Positions 8,388-16,556 of a stretch of DNA of 47,387 bases are shown here, piece after piece (positions within the stretch are counted from its first letter, which is position 1; each line of letters opens with the position of its first letter). The stretch comes from an uncultured Rhodoblastus sp. (GTDB taxonomy: Bacteria; Pseudomonadota; Alphaproteobacteria; Rhizobiales; Beijerinckiaceae), in the NCBI RefSeq assembly GCF_903903185.1, contig NZ_CAIUXT010000244.1, positions 1-47,387 on the forward strand. Reading direction: 5' to 3'. Both the position numbers and the translations under genes were made by a program. The notes beneath the pieces are model-generated. The model was given only the letters and a program-made list of their open reading frames with translations, had not been told where the DNA came from and made no database searches.

Positions 8388-10443
8388 CGCCGGTCTCCCT
8401 GGTTGAAGCCTTCGGATTGGCCAAGGCCTTGCGGACCGTGGCGATGCCGGCGACGATCATCGCCAGCACCACGGCGATGAAGATCGCGGTCAGCGCGGCG
8501 TCGACGCGGTCGTTGACGATCACCCGCTGCATTTCCTCCAGCGTCTTGGCCGGCGCCAGGATCTTGCCCTGGGCGACTGCGTCGGAGAACAGCCGCGCAT
8601 GGGCCAGGAAGCCGATCGCCGGATTTTCGTGGAACAATTTCTGCCAGCCTGCCGTCAGCGTGCAGACGATCAGCCAGCTCGCCGGCGCCAAGGTGATGGC
8701 GGCGAAGCGCTGGCGTTTCATCTTGAACAGCACGGCGGTCGCCAGGATCAGCGCGATCGCCGCGAGCATCTGGTTCGATATGCCGAACAGCGGCCACAGG
8801 GTATTGATGCCGCCGAGCGGATCGATCACGCCCTGGTAGAGGAAATAGCCCCAGCCGGAAACCGCGAGCCCGGTGGCGAGAAGATTGGCGGGCCAGCTTT
8901 GCGTGCGCGCCATGGCCGGGACGAAATTGCCGAGCAGGTCCTGGATCATGAATCGCGCCACGCGGGTGCCGGCGTCCACCGTCGTCAGGATGAACAGGGC
9001 CTCGAACAGGATCGCGAAATGATACCAGAAGGCGGTCATGCCGGGGCCGCCGACGAAGGACGACAGAATCTGCGCCATGCCGACCGCGAGCGTCGGCGCG
9101 CCGCCGGCGCGCGACAGGATCGTGGTTTCGCCGACGCTTTTCGCGGTCTCGGTCAGCATTTCCGGCGTGACGACGAACCCCCATTGCGAAATGGTCTGGG
9201 CCGCCTGCGCCGCCGTCGTCCCGATGACGCCAGGCGCCGAATTCATCGCGAAATAGACGCCCGGCTGAAGCGCCGTCGCCGCGATCAGCGCCATTATGCC
9301 GACAAAGCTTTCCATCAGCATCGCGCCATAGCCGATGAAGCGCATTTCGCTTTCGTTGGTCAGCATTTTCGGCGTGGTGCCGGAGGCGATCAGCGCGTGG
9401 AAGCCCGACACCGCGCCGCAGGCGATGGTGATGAACAGGAACGGGAACAGCGCGCCTTTGAACACCGGGCCGGTGCCGTCGATATATTTGGTGACCGCCG
9501 GCATTTTGAGATCGGGCATGACGAAGGCGATGCCGATGGCGAGCGCCAGAATCGTGCCGATTTTCAGGAAGGTCGAGAGATAGTCGCGCGGCGCCAGCAA
9601 AATCCACACCGGCAGCACCGAGGCGACGAAGCCGTAGCCGATCAGCATCAGCGCCAGGGTCTCGCCCTTGTAGGTGAACAGCGGCGCGAGCGTCGGGCTT
9701 TCGCTCACGGTCTGGCCGAAGACAATGCCGGCCATCAGCAGGACGAAGCCGATCGCCGACATTTCCAGGATGCGGCCCGGCCGGATGAAGCGGTTGTAGA
9801 CGCCCATCAGCACGGCCGTGGGCAGGGTGGAAAGAACGGTGAAGGTGCCCCACGGGCTGCCGGCGAGCGCCTTGACGACGACGAGGGCGAGAACCGCGAG
9901 CAGGATGATCATGATCGCCAGCACGCCGAATTGCGCGATTGTCCCGGCGGTCGCGCCCATTTCCGTCCGGATCATGTCGCCGAGCGAGCGGCCGTCGCGC
10001 CGCGTCGAGATGAAAAGAATGACGAAATCCTGCACCGCGCCGGCGAACACCACGCCGGTCAGCAGCCACATGACGCCCGGCAGATAGCCCATCTGCGCTG
10101 CGAGCACTGGTCCGACCAGCGGCCCGGCGCCGGCGATGGCCGCAAAATGATGGCCAAACAGCACATATTTGTCGGTCGGCACATAGTCCAGACCGTCATT
10201 GCGCCGCACCGCCGGAGTCGGGCGCGAATCGTCGAGCACCAGCGCCTGCCGGGCGATGAACCGGCTGTAGAATCGATAGGCGACGAGATAGACGCAGATC
10301 GCCGCCGTCACCACCCAGAGCGCGTTGATCGTCTCGCCCCGATGCAGCGCCACCGTGCCGAGGGCGAAGGCGCCCAGCACCGAGATCGCCAGCCACGCCA
10401 GCCATGAAAGCGCCGAATTTTTTTCCGCTTGCGCAGTCGCCAT
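8353..10443 (-). CDS. cstA: Carbon starvation protein A, pyruvate/peptide transporter
   Basis: Large inner-membrane transporter of the CstA/BtsT family, which takes up pyruvate or peptides. The 696-residue protein (E. coli CstA has 701) carries about 16-18 hydrophobic segments and family stretches such as DGLDYVPTDKYVLFGHHFAA, AGAGPLVGPVLAAQMGY and SGFHALIASGTTPKML. ATG 10443 is chosen because GGGGAGGAAATC lies directly upstream; an in-frame start 42 bp further out lacks this. ybdD overlaps its 3' end. In relatives yajC-secD often follows nlpD, so cstA sits at an altered junction here. Confidence 0.95.
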   Translation of the reverse strand: MATAQAEKNSALSWLAWLAISVLGAFALGTVALHRGETINALWVVTAAICVYLVAYRFYSRFIARQALVLDDSRPTPAVRRNDGLDYVPTDKYVLFGHHFAAIAGAGPLVGPVLAAQMGYLPGVMWLLTGVVFAGAVQDFVILFISTRRDGRSLGDMIRTEMGATAGTIAQFGVLAIMIILLAVLALVVVKALAGSPWGTFTVLSTLPTAVLMGVYNRFIRPGRILEMSAIGFVLLMAGIVFGQTVSESPTLAPLFTYKGETLALMLIGYGFVASVLPVWILLAPRDYLSTFLKIGTILALAIGIAFVMPDLKMPAVTKYIDGTGPVFKGALFPFLFITIACGAVSGFHALIASGTTPKMLTNESEMRFIGYGAMLMESFVGIMALIAATALQPGVYFAMNSAPGVIGTTAAQAAQTISQWGFVVTPEMLTETAKSVGETTILSRAGGAPTLAVGMAQILSSFVGGPGMTAFWYHFAILFEALFILTTVDAGTRVARFMIQDLLGNFVPAMARTQSWPANLLATGLAVSGWGYFLYQGVIDPLGGINTLWPLFGISNQMLAAIALILATAVLFKMKRQRFAAITLAPASWLIVCTLTAGWQKLFHENPAIGFLAHARLFSDAVAQGKILAPAKTLEEMQRVIVNDRVDAALTAIFIAVVLAMIVAGIATVRKALANPKASTRETGDDLPGLQPSKA

Positions 10444-10734
10444 GTTTGATTTCCTCCCCAGGAGCGACCCCCGCAACGGCCGCACATTGTATCCGAGCTG
10501 AATTTCATCGGATTGTCGTCAAAACGCAAGTGCCGGGGGTTTGGTTCTTGGCGCGGTCATGAAAATGGCATTTTCTCCACGTTGGGGCCTCGCGCCGTCG
10601 GCGTTTGGCGCGAATCGGGGTTGGGTCTATAAGTCGTTGAGTCGAGAGGCGTGGCTTGGAGTCGATAGGCGGGGCTGGCGCGGCGGCTGTTCGCGGCGTC
10701 CGCCGAAACAGCGCGCCGGGCGAGGAAGCTGCAA

Positions 10735-11403
10735 GTGAAACTGATTATTTTCGACATTGATGGAACGCTGGTCGATAGCCAGAATTTCATCGTCGAGGCG
10801 CAGAAGCAGGCCTTCAACGCGCTCGGTCTGCCCGTGCCGAATCGTGGGCGCGCGCTGTCGGTGGTCGGTCTGTCGCTCATTGAGGCTTTCGACGTCTTGA
10901 CCCTTGGGCAGGGCCCTAGCGAACAGCTGGCCGAGGCCTACAAGCTCGCCTGGAAGCAATTGCACGCCGATCCGGGCTTTGACGATCCGCTCTATCCGGG
11001 CGCGGAACAGCTGGTGCGCGAACTGGCGCGGCGGGAAGACTGCCTGCTCGGCGTCGCGACGGGAAAATCCCGTGCCGGGGTGTCGCGGCTGTTCGAGCGC
11101 CGGGGCTGGAGCGGGCTGTTCGCCACCGTGCAGACCGCCGACGACGCGCCCTCCAAACCGGCGCCCGACATGATTTTTCAGGCTCTGGCGGAGACCGGCG
11201 TCAGCGTGCGGGAATGCTGGATGATCGGCGACACCACCTTCGACATGGCGATGGCGCGCAACGCCGGCGCCCGCGCCATCGGCGTCGGCTGGGGCTATCA
11301 CGGCTCCGACCTGCTGCTCGAAGCCGGGGCCGCAACGATCGCCGAGGATTTTGGCGCCTTGCGCGACATTCTGGAGGCGGTTGCGCCATGCGCGACGATC
11401 TGA
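10735..11403 (+). CDS. HAD-superfamily hydrolase (phosphoglycolate phosphatase-like)
   Basis: A 222-residue HAD phosphatase of subfamily IA. Motif I is FDIDGTLVDS with nucleophile D7 and acid/base D9; motif II is GVATGKSRAG (Thr 106 region); motif III/IV is KPAPDMIFQAL and MIGDTTFDMAMARNAG. A small helical cap domain lies at about 15-85. It begins with GTG behind GAGGA; no better start exists nearby. Its end overlaps the ATP12 gene by 16 bp, so the two are co-translated. HAD plus ATP12 adjacency is common in alphaproteobacteria. The substrate cannot be read from sequence. Confidence 0.88.
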   Translation: MKLIIFDIDGTLVDSQNFIVEAQKQAFNALGLPVPNRGRALSVVGLSLIEAFDVLTLGQGPSEQLAEAYKLAWKQLHADPGFDDPLYPGAEQLVRELARREDCLLGVATGKSRAGVSRLFERRGWSGLFATVQTADDAPSKPAPDMIFQALAETGVSVRECWMIGDTTFDMAMARNAGARAIGVGWGYHGSDLLLEAGAATIAEDFGALRDILEAVAPCATI

Positions 11404-12185
11404 CCGATATTTTCTTCGAAACCGGCGAACGCGATCCACTCAAGGCTGCGCAGCGCGACATGAAGCGCCCGCTGCCGAAGCGCTTTTACACCGAAGTCGC
11501 CGTTCAGCCGCTGGCGGAAGGTTTCGGGATCGCGCTCGACGGCAAGCCGGTCCACACCCCGGCGCGCGTTCGCCTTGTCGTTCCGACGCGGCGGTTGGCC
11601 GAGGCCTTGGCCGAGGAATGGCGCGCGCAAGGGGCGGAGATCGACCCGGCGAAAATGCCGAAGACCCGGCTGGTCAATACGGCGCTCGACGGGGTTTCGC
11701 GCGAAAAACAGGCCGTGGCCGAGGAAATCGCCAAATTCGCCGGTTCCGACCTCGTCTGCTATCGCGCGGACGCGCCGCAGAGTCTGATTGCGGAACAGGA
11801 CGCGGCGTGGAACCCGGTTCTCGACTTTTTCCGCGAAAAATTTTCCGTCCGCTTCGCCTGTTCGCAAGGGGTGGTATTCGTCGCCCAGCCGGAAGAATCG
11901 CTTGCGGCGGTCTTGGGCGCGGTGGAAGAACAGGCGGCGAGCGCCGACGGCGCGCTCAGGCTTGCGGCGCTCCATGTCATGACCACGCTGACCGGTTCGG
12001 CGCTGATCGCGCTGGCGCTGGTTCGCGGCGGCCTCGATTTCGACTCCGCCTGGGCGGCGGCCCATGTCGACGAGGATTTTCAGGCGCGCTTGTGGGGCCC
12101 CGACGACGAGGCTTTGGCCCGGCGCGACGCGCGAAAGGCGGAAATGCGCTCGGCGCTGGAGGTTTTGGAGGCGCTGGACGGCTGA
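11388..12185 (+). CDS. ATP12-family F1-ATPase assembly chaperone
   Basis: Bacterial homologue of mitochondrial Atp12, which binds the F1 alpha subunit during ATP synthase assembly. The 265-residue protein contains KRFYTEVAVQPLAEGFGIAL, LDGKPVHTPARVRLVVPTR and the conserved ALHVMTTLTGSALIALAL near the C-terminus, followed by FDSAWAAAHVDEDFQ and W-G-DDEA, all typical of the family. ATG 11388 overlaps the end of the HAD gene. No ATP synthase genes lie in this window. Confidence 0.92.
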   Translation: MRDDLTDIFFETGERDPLKAAQRDMKRPLPKRFYTEVAVQPLAEGFGIALDGKPVHTPARVRLVVPTRRLAEALAEEWRAQGAEIDPAKMPKTRLVNTALDGVSREKQAVAEEIAKFAGSDLVCYRADAPQSLIAEQDAAWNPVLDFFREKFSVRFACSQGVVFVAQPEESLAAVLGAVEEQAASADGALRLAALHVMTTLTGSALIALALVRGGLDFDSAWAAAHVDEDFQARLWGPDDEALARRDARKAEMRSALEVLEALDG

Positions 12186-12246
12186 CGGCGCAGGCGCGCT
12201 CGACCGTCGCCATTTTCACACATACGTCATCTGTCGGGTTTCGGCA

Positions 12247-12254
12247 TTTGCAAA
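12247..12254. promoter_or_regulatory. TTTGCAAA palindrome upstream of pccB (possible PccR half-site)
   Basis: The 8-bp palindrome TTTGCAAA lies 67 bp before the pccB start. PccR/ScfR, the short-chain acyl-CoA regulator of Rhodobacter, is recalled to bind paired TTTGCAAA half-sites. Only one perfect half-site is present here; four bases on, the second position reads TGTTAAAC. The word also occurs once near 8145, so chance is quite possible. Confidence 0.25.
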
Positions 12255-12321
12255 GCCATGTTAAACCGACGCCGAAATTCGGTCGGCGTCGCCCTCGCCG
12301 TGTTTGCCTGGATCATTGCCC

Positions 12322-13857
12322 ATGAAACATATTCTCGAAATTCTCTCCGAACGCCGCGAAGGCGCCCGTCTCGGCGGCGGCCAGAAGCGTATCGACGCCC
12401 AGCATAATCGCGGCAAACTGACGGCGCGCGAACGCATCGACCTGCTGCTCGATCATAATTCCTTCGAGGAATTCGACATGTTCGTGCAGCATCGCTGCGT
12501 CGATTTCGGGATGGACAAGGACGAGAAAATCCCCGGCGACGGCGTCGTCACCGGCTGGGGCACGATCAATGGCCGCATCGTCTATGTCTTCGCCAAGGAT
12601 TTCACGGTTTTCGGCGGTTCGCTGTCGGAGGCCCACGCGGCCAAGATCACCAAAATCCAGGACATGGCGCTGCAAAACCGCGCGCCGATCATCGGCCTGT
12701 TCGACGCCGGCGGCGCGCGCATCCAGGAGGGCGTGGCGGCGCTCGGCGGCTATGGCGAGGTGTTCCAGCGCAATGTGATCGCTTCGGGGGTCATCCCGCA
12801 GATTTCGCTGATCATGGGTCCATGCGCGGGCGGCGACGTCTATTCGCCGGCCATGACCGACTTCATCTTCATGGTCAAGGAGACGAGCTACATGTTCGTC
12901 ACCGGCCCGGATGTGGTCAAGACCGTGACCAACGAGACGGTGACGGCGGAAGAACTCGGCGGCGCCTCGGTGCATACGACCAAGAGCTCGATCGCCGACA
13001 AGGGCTATGACAACGATCTGGAGGCGCTGTTGCAGATGCGCCGCCTGATCGACTTTTTGCCATCGTCCAACACCGACGAGGTCCCGGAATGGCCGACCTT
13101 CGATCAGGACGACCGCTATGACATGTCGCTCAACACCCTGATTCCCGACAATCCCAACAAGCCCTACGACATGAAGGAATTGATCGTCAAAGTAGTGGAC
13201 GAGGGCGATTTCTTCGAAATCCAGGAGGCGCACGCCAAAAACATCATCGTCGGCTTCGGGCGCTTCGACGGGCGCACCGTCGGCATTGTCGCCAACCAGC
13301 CGCTGGTTCTGGCCGGCGTGCTCGATTCCGACGCCTCGCGCAAAGCCGCGCGTTTCGTGCGCTTCTGCGACGCCTTCAACATTCCGATCGTCACTTTCGT
13401 CGACGTTCCGGGCTTCCTGCCCGGCACGGCGCAGGAATATGGCGGTCTGATCAAGCATGGCGCCAAGTTGCTGTTCGCCTTTGGCGAAGCCACCGTGCCG
13501 AAGATCACCGTGATCACCCGAAAAGCCTTCGGCGGCGCCTATGTCGTCATGGCCGCCAAACATCTGCGCGGCGACGTCAATTACGCCTGGCCGACGGCGC
13601 AGATCGCGGTGATGGGCGCCAAGGGCGCGGTGGAGATCATCTTCCGGGCGGACATCGGCGACAAGGAAAAAATCGCCGAGCGCACCAAGGAATATGAAAC
13701 CCGCTTTCTCTCGCCCTTCGTCGCCGCCGAACGCGGCTATATCGACGAGGTGTTCCAGCCCTTCGGCACGCGCAAGCGCGTCGCCCGCGCGCTGGCCATG
13801 CTGCGCCACAAGGAGTTGGAGAACCCCTGGAAGAAGCACGACAATATTCCGCTGTAA
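12322..13857 (+). CDS. pccB: Acyl-CoA (propionyl-CoA) carboxylase carboxyltransferase subunit
   Basis: Transfers CO2 from biotin to an acyl-CoA, most likely propionyl-CoA to methylmalonyl-CoA. The 511-residue length and [55 protein letters not shown] and [14 protein letters not shown] are those of PccB. ATG 12322 is preferred; an in-frame TTG lies 18 bp upstream. Known PCC enzymes have Asp in the GGAYD motif, which helps select propionyl-CoA; here V408 occupies it ([11 protein letters not shown]), so acyl-CoA preference may differ. The biotin-carrying alpha subunit (pccA) is not in this window. A strong terminator follows. Confidence 0.92.
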   Translation: MKHILEILSERREGARLGGGQKRIDAQHNRGKLTARERIDLLLDHNSFEEFDMFVQHRCVDFGMDKDEKIPGDGVVTGWGTINGRIVYVFAKDFTVFGGSLSEAHAAKITKIQDMALQNRAPIIGLFDAGGARIQEGVAALGGYGEVFQRNVIASGVIPQISLIMGPCAGGDVYSPAMTDFIFMVKETSYMFVTGPDVVKTVTNETVTAEELGGASVHTTKSSIADKGYDNDLEALLQMRRLIDFLPSSNTDEVPEWPTFDQDDRYDMSLNTLIPDNPNKPYDMKELIVKVVDEGDFFEIQEAHAKNIIVGFGRFDGRTVGIVANQPLVLAGVLDSDASRKAARFVRFCDAFNIPIVTFVDVPGFLPGTAQEYGGLIKHGAKLLFAFGEATVPKITVITRKAFGGAYVVMAAKHLRGDVNYAWPTAQIAVMGAKGAVEIIFRADIGDKEKIAERTKEYETRFLSPFVAAERGYIDEVFQPFGTRKRVARALAMLRHKELENPWKKHDNIPL

Positions 13858-13875
13858 GCCCCGCGTCTTGCCGTT

Positions 13876-13914
13876 AAAAACACCCTCGCGCCGGGCCGGC
13901 GGGAGGGTGTTTTT
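13876..13914. terminator. Bidirectional intrinsic terminator between pccB and eipB
   Basis: AAAAACACCCTC (13876-13887) and its perfect complement GAGGGTGTTTTT (13903-13914) enclose a GC-rich loop. The A-run on one side and T-run on the other make it work in both directions, fitting the convergent genes pccB and the EipB homologue. Confidence 0.92.
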
Positions 13915-13937
13915 CAATTACGGCTCTGGCGTGACAT

Positions 13938-14819
13938 TCATCGGCGGCATTTGGCGGGGGCCGGGAATTCGATTTCGGTCAGTTCGCCGGTCAGGACGAA
14001 ATCGCCGTAATCGAGTTTCAGGCCCGACGACACGCCGTTTTCATAGAGATGGAACGACAGCACGTAATCGGGCGCGCCGTCGCGCTGGTTGGGCGGGAAA
14101 TAGGCCAGCGCCACCGGCCAGCGCCGCAGCCCGCGCAAATTCGCGGCCTGCGCGCCCTTGTCGGCGTCGGGCCCCTGTTCGAGCGCGCCGATGATGGCGG
14201 TGACGTCGAAAATCTTGCGTCCATCGTCGGAAGCGTCATAGACGCGCGACAGGAAAATCTTCTCGCCGGCGCTCGCCGCCGCGATCACCCTGCCAATATG
14301 CTGGGTGGGAAACAGCACGGCGTTGTCGGCGCTGAGGGTGAAGGGCTTCGGGCGGGTCAGGGCGATGGAGAGCGCGCCGCGCGTGCGCTCGGCATGGCCG
14401 TCCACCTCCTCGTCCTTGCCGCCGGCGGACGCGACGTTGAAGCGGAAATCCGAGCCCTTGGCGTCCTCATAGGTGGTGGTGCGGGTTTCGGTGATCTGCC
14501 TTTCGCCTTCCTGCGGCTGCATATCGACCACCTGCCTCAGCGTCTGGGCATAACCTTCGCAGGCCGAGGAGAAATCGAAGGCGATCCGGCCCGAGGCGCC
14601 CGCCGGCGCCTTGGTCCCCGCGCCTTCGAGCAGGCGCAACTCGTAGATCGCCTTGTGGCTGGCGAGCGCAGGGGAGGCGGGATCCGGCTTGACGGCGTCG
14701 GGTTTGGCGGCGTCGTTCATCGCCGGCCCGGCGGTCGCGGTTCCGGGGGCGGCCGTGAGCGCCGGCAAGCAGGCGCCAAGGACGAAGGCCATGACCAGCA
14801 GGATTTTAGGGTTACGCAT
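13938..14819 (-). CDS. EipB-like envelope integrity protein (DUF1849)
   Basis: Periplasmic protein of the EipB family, a beta-spiral protein needed for envelope integrity in Brucella. The 293-residue protein starts MRNPKILLVMAFVLGACLPA, a signal peptide; ATG 14819 follows ATAAGG, while an in-frame ATG 15 bp upstream is an alternative. Family hallmarks are SHKAIYELRLLEG, FDFSSACEGYAQTLRQVV and TRTTTYEDAKGSDFRF. A cysteine in SSACEG and one at the extreme C-terminus (AKCRR) match the conserved disulfide of EipB. The signal peptide contains LGAC, so lipidation cannot be excluded. It converges with pccB across a terminator. Confidence 0.85.
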   Translation of the reverse strand: MRNPKILLVMAFVLGACLPALTAAPGTATAGPAMNDAAKPDAVKPDPASPALASHKAIYELRLLEGAGTKAPAGASGRIAFDFSSACEGYAQTLRQVVDMQPQEGERQITETRTTTYEDAKGSDFRFNVASAGGKDEEVDGHAERTRGALSIALTRPKPFTLSADNAVLFPTQHIGRVIAAASAGEKIFLSRVYDASDDGRKIFDVTAIIGALEQGPDADKGAQAANLRGLRRWPVALAYFPPNQRDGAPDYVLSFHLYENGVSSGLKLDYGDFVLTGELTEIEFPAPAKCRR

Positions 14820-14943
14820 GAGGGCCTTATCCATGAAAAGTTCCGCGCCACGATTTATGCAGTCTAACCGCGAGAAAGCATTGCGGGAAGCCCGTGGTGA
14901 ATTTACGGTCGCGGGCGCGTATCGGATTTGAAAGGACGCCGCT

Positions 14944-15429
14944 ATGGGACAAATCTCCAGCGAGGTCGAACGCCGTCTCGCCAACCTCGGTTTCGTCCTG
15001 CCGGAGCCCGCCGCGCCTCTGGCCAATTATGTCCCGGCGACGCGCAGCGGCGCGCTGCTGTTCATTTCCGGGCAATTGCCGCTGGGGCCGGACGGCAAGC
15101 TGGCGGAGGCCCATCTCGGCAAGGTCGGAGCGAGCGTGGACGAGGCGGCGGCGCGCGAGGCGGCGGCGCTTTGCGCGTTGAACTGTCTGGCCCAGGCGCG
15201 GGCGCATCTTGGCGATCTCGACCGTATCGGCCATTGCATCCGACTCGGCGGTTTCATCCATTGCGCCGAGGATTTCACCCGACTCGCTCTGGTGATGAAC
15301 GGCGCCTCCGACCTGATTGCGACGGCGCTCGGCGAAAAGGGAACCCACGCGCGCTCGACGGTCGGCGTCGCGCAACTCCCGCTCGGCGCCTGCGTCGAGG
15401 TCGAGGCGATTTTCGAAATCACCCCGTGA
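14944..15429 (+). CDS. RidA/YjgF-family protein
   Basis: A 161-residue member of the Rid (YjgF/YER057c) family, which hydrolyses reactive enamine/imine intermediates or acts as a related deaminase. Recognisable parts are LANYVPATRSGALLFISGQLP, ALCALNCLAQARAHLGDLD and VGVAQLPLGACVEVEAIFEI. It belongs to the longer Rid subgroup (about 150-160 residues) rather than the 128-residue RidA archetype. The archetype's catalytic Arg (about R105) is replaced here by the THARSTVGVAQLP context, where R still precedes STVGV. The gene starts behind AAAGGA and its TGA overlaps the GTG of the next gene. Confidence 0.85.
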   Translation: MGQISSEVERRLANLGFVLPEPAAPLANYVPATRSGALLFISGQLPLGPDGKLAEAHLGKVGASVDEAAAREAAALCALNCLAQARAHLGDLDRIGHCIRLGGFIHCAEDFTRLALVMNGASDLIATALGEKGTHARSTVGVAQLPLGACVEVEAIFEITP

Positions 15430-16184
15430 AACCGCGTCGTGAGGCGCTCTTCTGGCTGACGGCGCGGCCGATCGCCCATCGCGGCCTGCACGACTCTTCA
15501 CGTGGCGTGGTCGAAAATTCGCTCGGCGCGGCGCGGGCGGCCTTTGCCGCAAATTATGCAATGGAATGCGACCTGCGGCTGTCGCGCGACGGCAAGGTTT
15601 TTGTTTTCCATGACGACGGGCTCGACCGGCTGTGCGGCGAGACCGGCCTGTTCCGCGATCTCGACGCCGCGCAGGCGCAGCGCAAAGTGCTGCTTGGCTC
15701 GGGAGAGACGATTCTGCCGTTCGAACGATTGCTAGGCGTGGCGCAGAGCGCGGTCCCGCTGATCGTCGAACTCAAGAGCGATTTTTCGGGCGACGTGGCG
15801 CTGGCCGCCGCCGTCGCCGCGACCTTGCGCGACTATCCCGGCCCCGTGGCGGTCAAAAGCTTCGATCCCGATTTGATCGTCGCCTTGCGCCGGATCGACG
15901 CCCCTTGGCCGCTCGGAATCGTCGCGCAGGCCGAGTACGGCCAAGAGGAATGGGCCGGCCTGAGCGACGCGCAGCGTTTCGCCTTGAGCCGTTTCACCCA
16001 TGCCGGGGAGACAAGGCCGGATTTCCTGTCCTGGCGCGCCGGCGACCTGCCCAATCCAACCTGCGAATTCGCCCGCGCCTGCGCGGGGACGCCAGTCTTG
16101 AGCTGGACGATTCGCTCGGCCCAACAGGCGGAGCGCGTCAAAGCCCATGCCGACCAGATTATCTTTGAGGGTTTTCTGGCGTAA
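15426..16184 (+). CDS. Glycerophosphodiester phosphodiesterase family protein
   Basis: Hydrolyses glycerophosphodiesters to glycerol-3-phosphate and an alcohol. The 252-residue protein carries the catalytic His pair H18 (IAHRGLHD) and H62 (FVFHDDGLDRLCG), with metal ligands E47 and D49 in MECDLRLSRDG, and the family's VENSLGAARAAF. It has no signal peptide, so it is cytoplasmic. It begins at GTG 15426, overlapping the RidA-family stop (GTGA); the open frame extends upstream antiparallel to the Rid gene, but that part is not coding. Translation is probably coupled to the Rid gene. Confidence 0.87.
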   Translation: MKPRREALFWLTARPIAHRGLHDSSRGVVENSLGAARAAFAANYAMECDLRLSRDGKVFVFHDDGLDRLCGETGLFRDLDAAQAQRKVLLGSGETILPFERLLGVAQSAVPLIVELKSDFSGDVALAAAVAATLRDYPGPVAVKSFDPDLIVALRRIDAPWPLGIVAQAEYGQEEWAGLSDAQRFALSRFTHAGETRPDFLSWRAGDLPNPTCEFARACAGTPVLSWTIRSAQQAERVKAHADQIIFEGFLA

Positions 16185-16230
16185 GCCGGCTTCGTCCCAA
16201 TGCCAAAAGGCCGCGCCCAAAAACGCAAAA

Positions 16231-16248
16231 AGCCGCCCTTAGGCGGCT
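16231..16248 (-). terminator. Intrinsic terminator of rpmG
   Basis: Read leftward: AGCCGCC, loop TAAG, GGCGGCT, then TTTTGCGTTTTT. It begins about 23 bp beyond the rpmG stop. Confidence 0.88.
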
Positions 16249-16270
16249 GTGAGCACAAAAAGTCCAAGTC

Positions 16271-16438
16271 TTACTTGATCTTGGTTTCCTTGAACTCGAC
16301 GTGTTTGCGCACGACGGGATCGTATTTCTTGAACGCCAGCTTGTCGGTCTTGGTGCGCGCGTTCTTCTTGGAGACATAGAAATAGCCGGTGTCGGCGGTC
16401 GACAAAAGCTTGATCTTGATGGTGGCGGCCTTGGCCAT
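16271..16438 (-). CDS. rpmG: 50S ribosomal protein L33
   Basis: Small large-subunit ribosomal protein of 55 residues: [20 protein letters not shown], then [20 protein letters not shown] and [16 protein letters not shown] 16438 is the family start; the frame stays open upstream but the extension is not L33. It lacks the CXXC pairs of the zinc-binding paralogue, so it is the zinc-free C-minus form. A TTGACA-N16-TATGGT promoter and a hairpin with a T-tract lie in its upstream region. In Rhizobiales rpmG commonly neighbours the MFS, Nudix, DUF983 and rnr genes seen here. Confidence 0.97.
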   Translation of the reverse strand: MAKAATIKIKLLSTADTGYFYVSKKNARTKTDKLAFKKYDPVVRKHVEFKETKIK

Positions 16439-16495
16439 GAACTTTGTCCTGATAACGATCTGGCGGGTCGAAGGGACCGCGCCAGGGAAAAAAAG

Positions 16496-16516
16496 GGGCC
16501 GGATCGTCTCCGGCCC
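16496..16516 (-). terminator. Hairpin with T-tract between MFS gene and rpmG
   Basis: Read leftward: GGGCCGGA, loop GACGA, TCCGGCCC, then CTTTTTTTT. It is an excellent terminator for the MFS gene, whose stop lies about 37 bp upstream. It also falls just after the predicted rpmG promoter and could act as a leader attenuator. Confidence 0.85.
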
Positions 16517-16528
16517 AAACTCGCGCGC

Positions 16529-16556
16529 ACCATACAAATCGTCGCGAACTTGTCAA
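16529..16556 (-). promoter_or_regulatory. Predicted sigma-70-type promoter of rpmG
   Basis: Leftward -35 TTGACA at 16556-16551, 16 bp spacer, -10 TATGGT at 16534-16529. The -35 box overlaps the stop codon of the MFS gene. Transcription would start near 16522, a few bases before the hairpin at 16516-16496. Confidence 0.55.

Noticed and set aside
8599..10407. A 602-codon open frame opposite cstA
   Set aside because: Antisense shadow; composition is dominated by Arg, Asp, His and Gln, while the opposite frame is an unmistakable CstA.
12313..13917. A 534-codon open frame opposite pccB
   Set aside because: Antisense shadow; it also reads through the terminator at 13876-13914.
14928..16184. One long gene of 418 codons covering the Rid and GDPD genes
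   Set aside because: Its first third is an alternate frame of the Rid-family gene; only the part from GTG 15426 has phosphodiesterase motifs.
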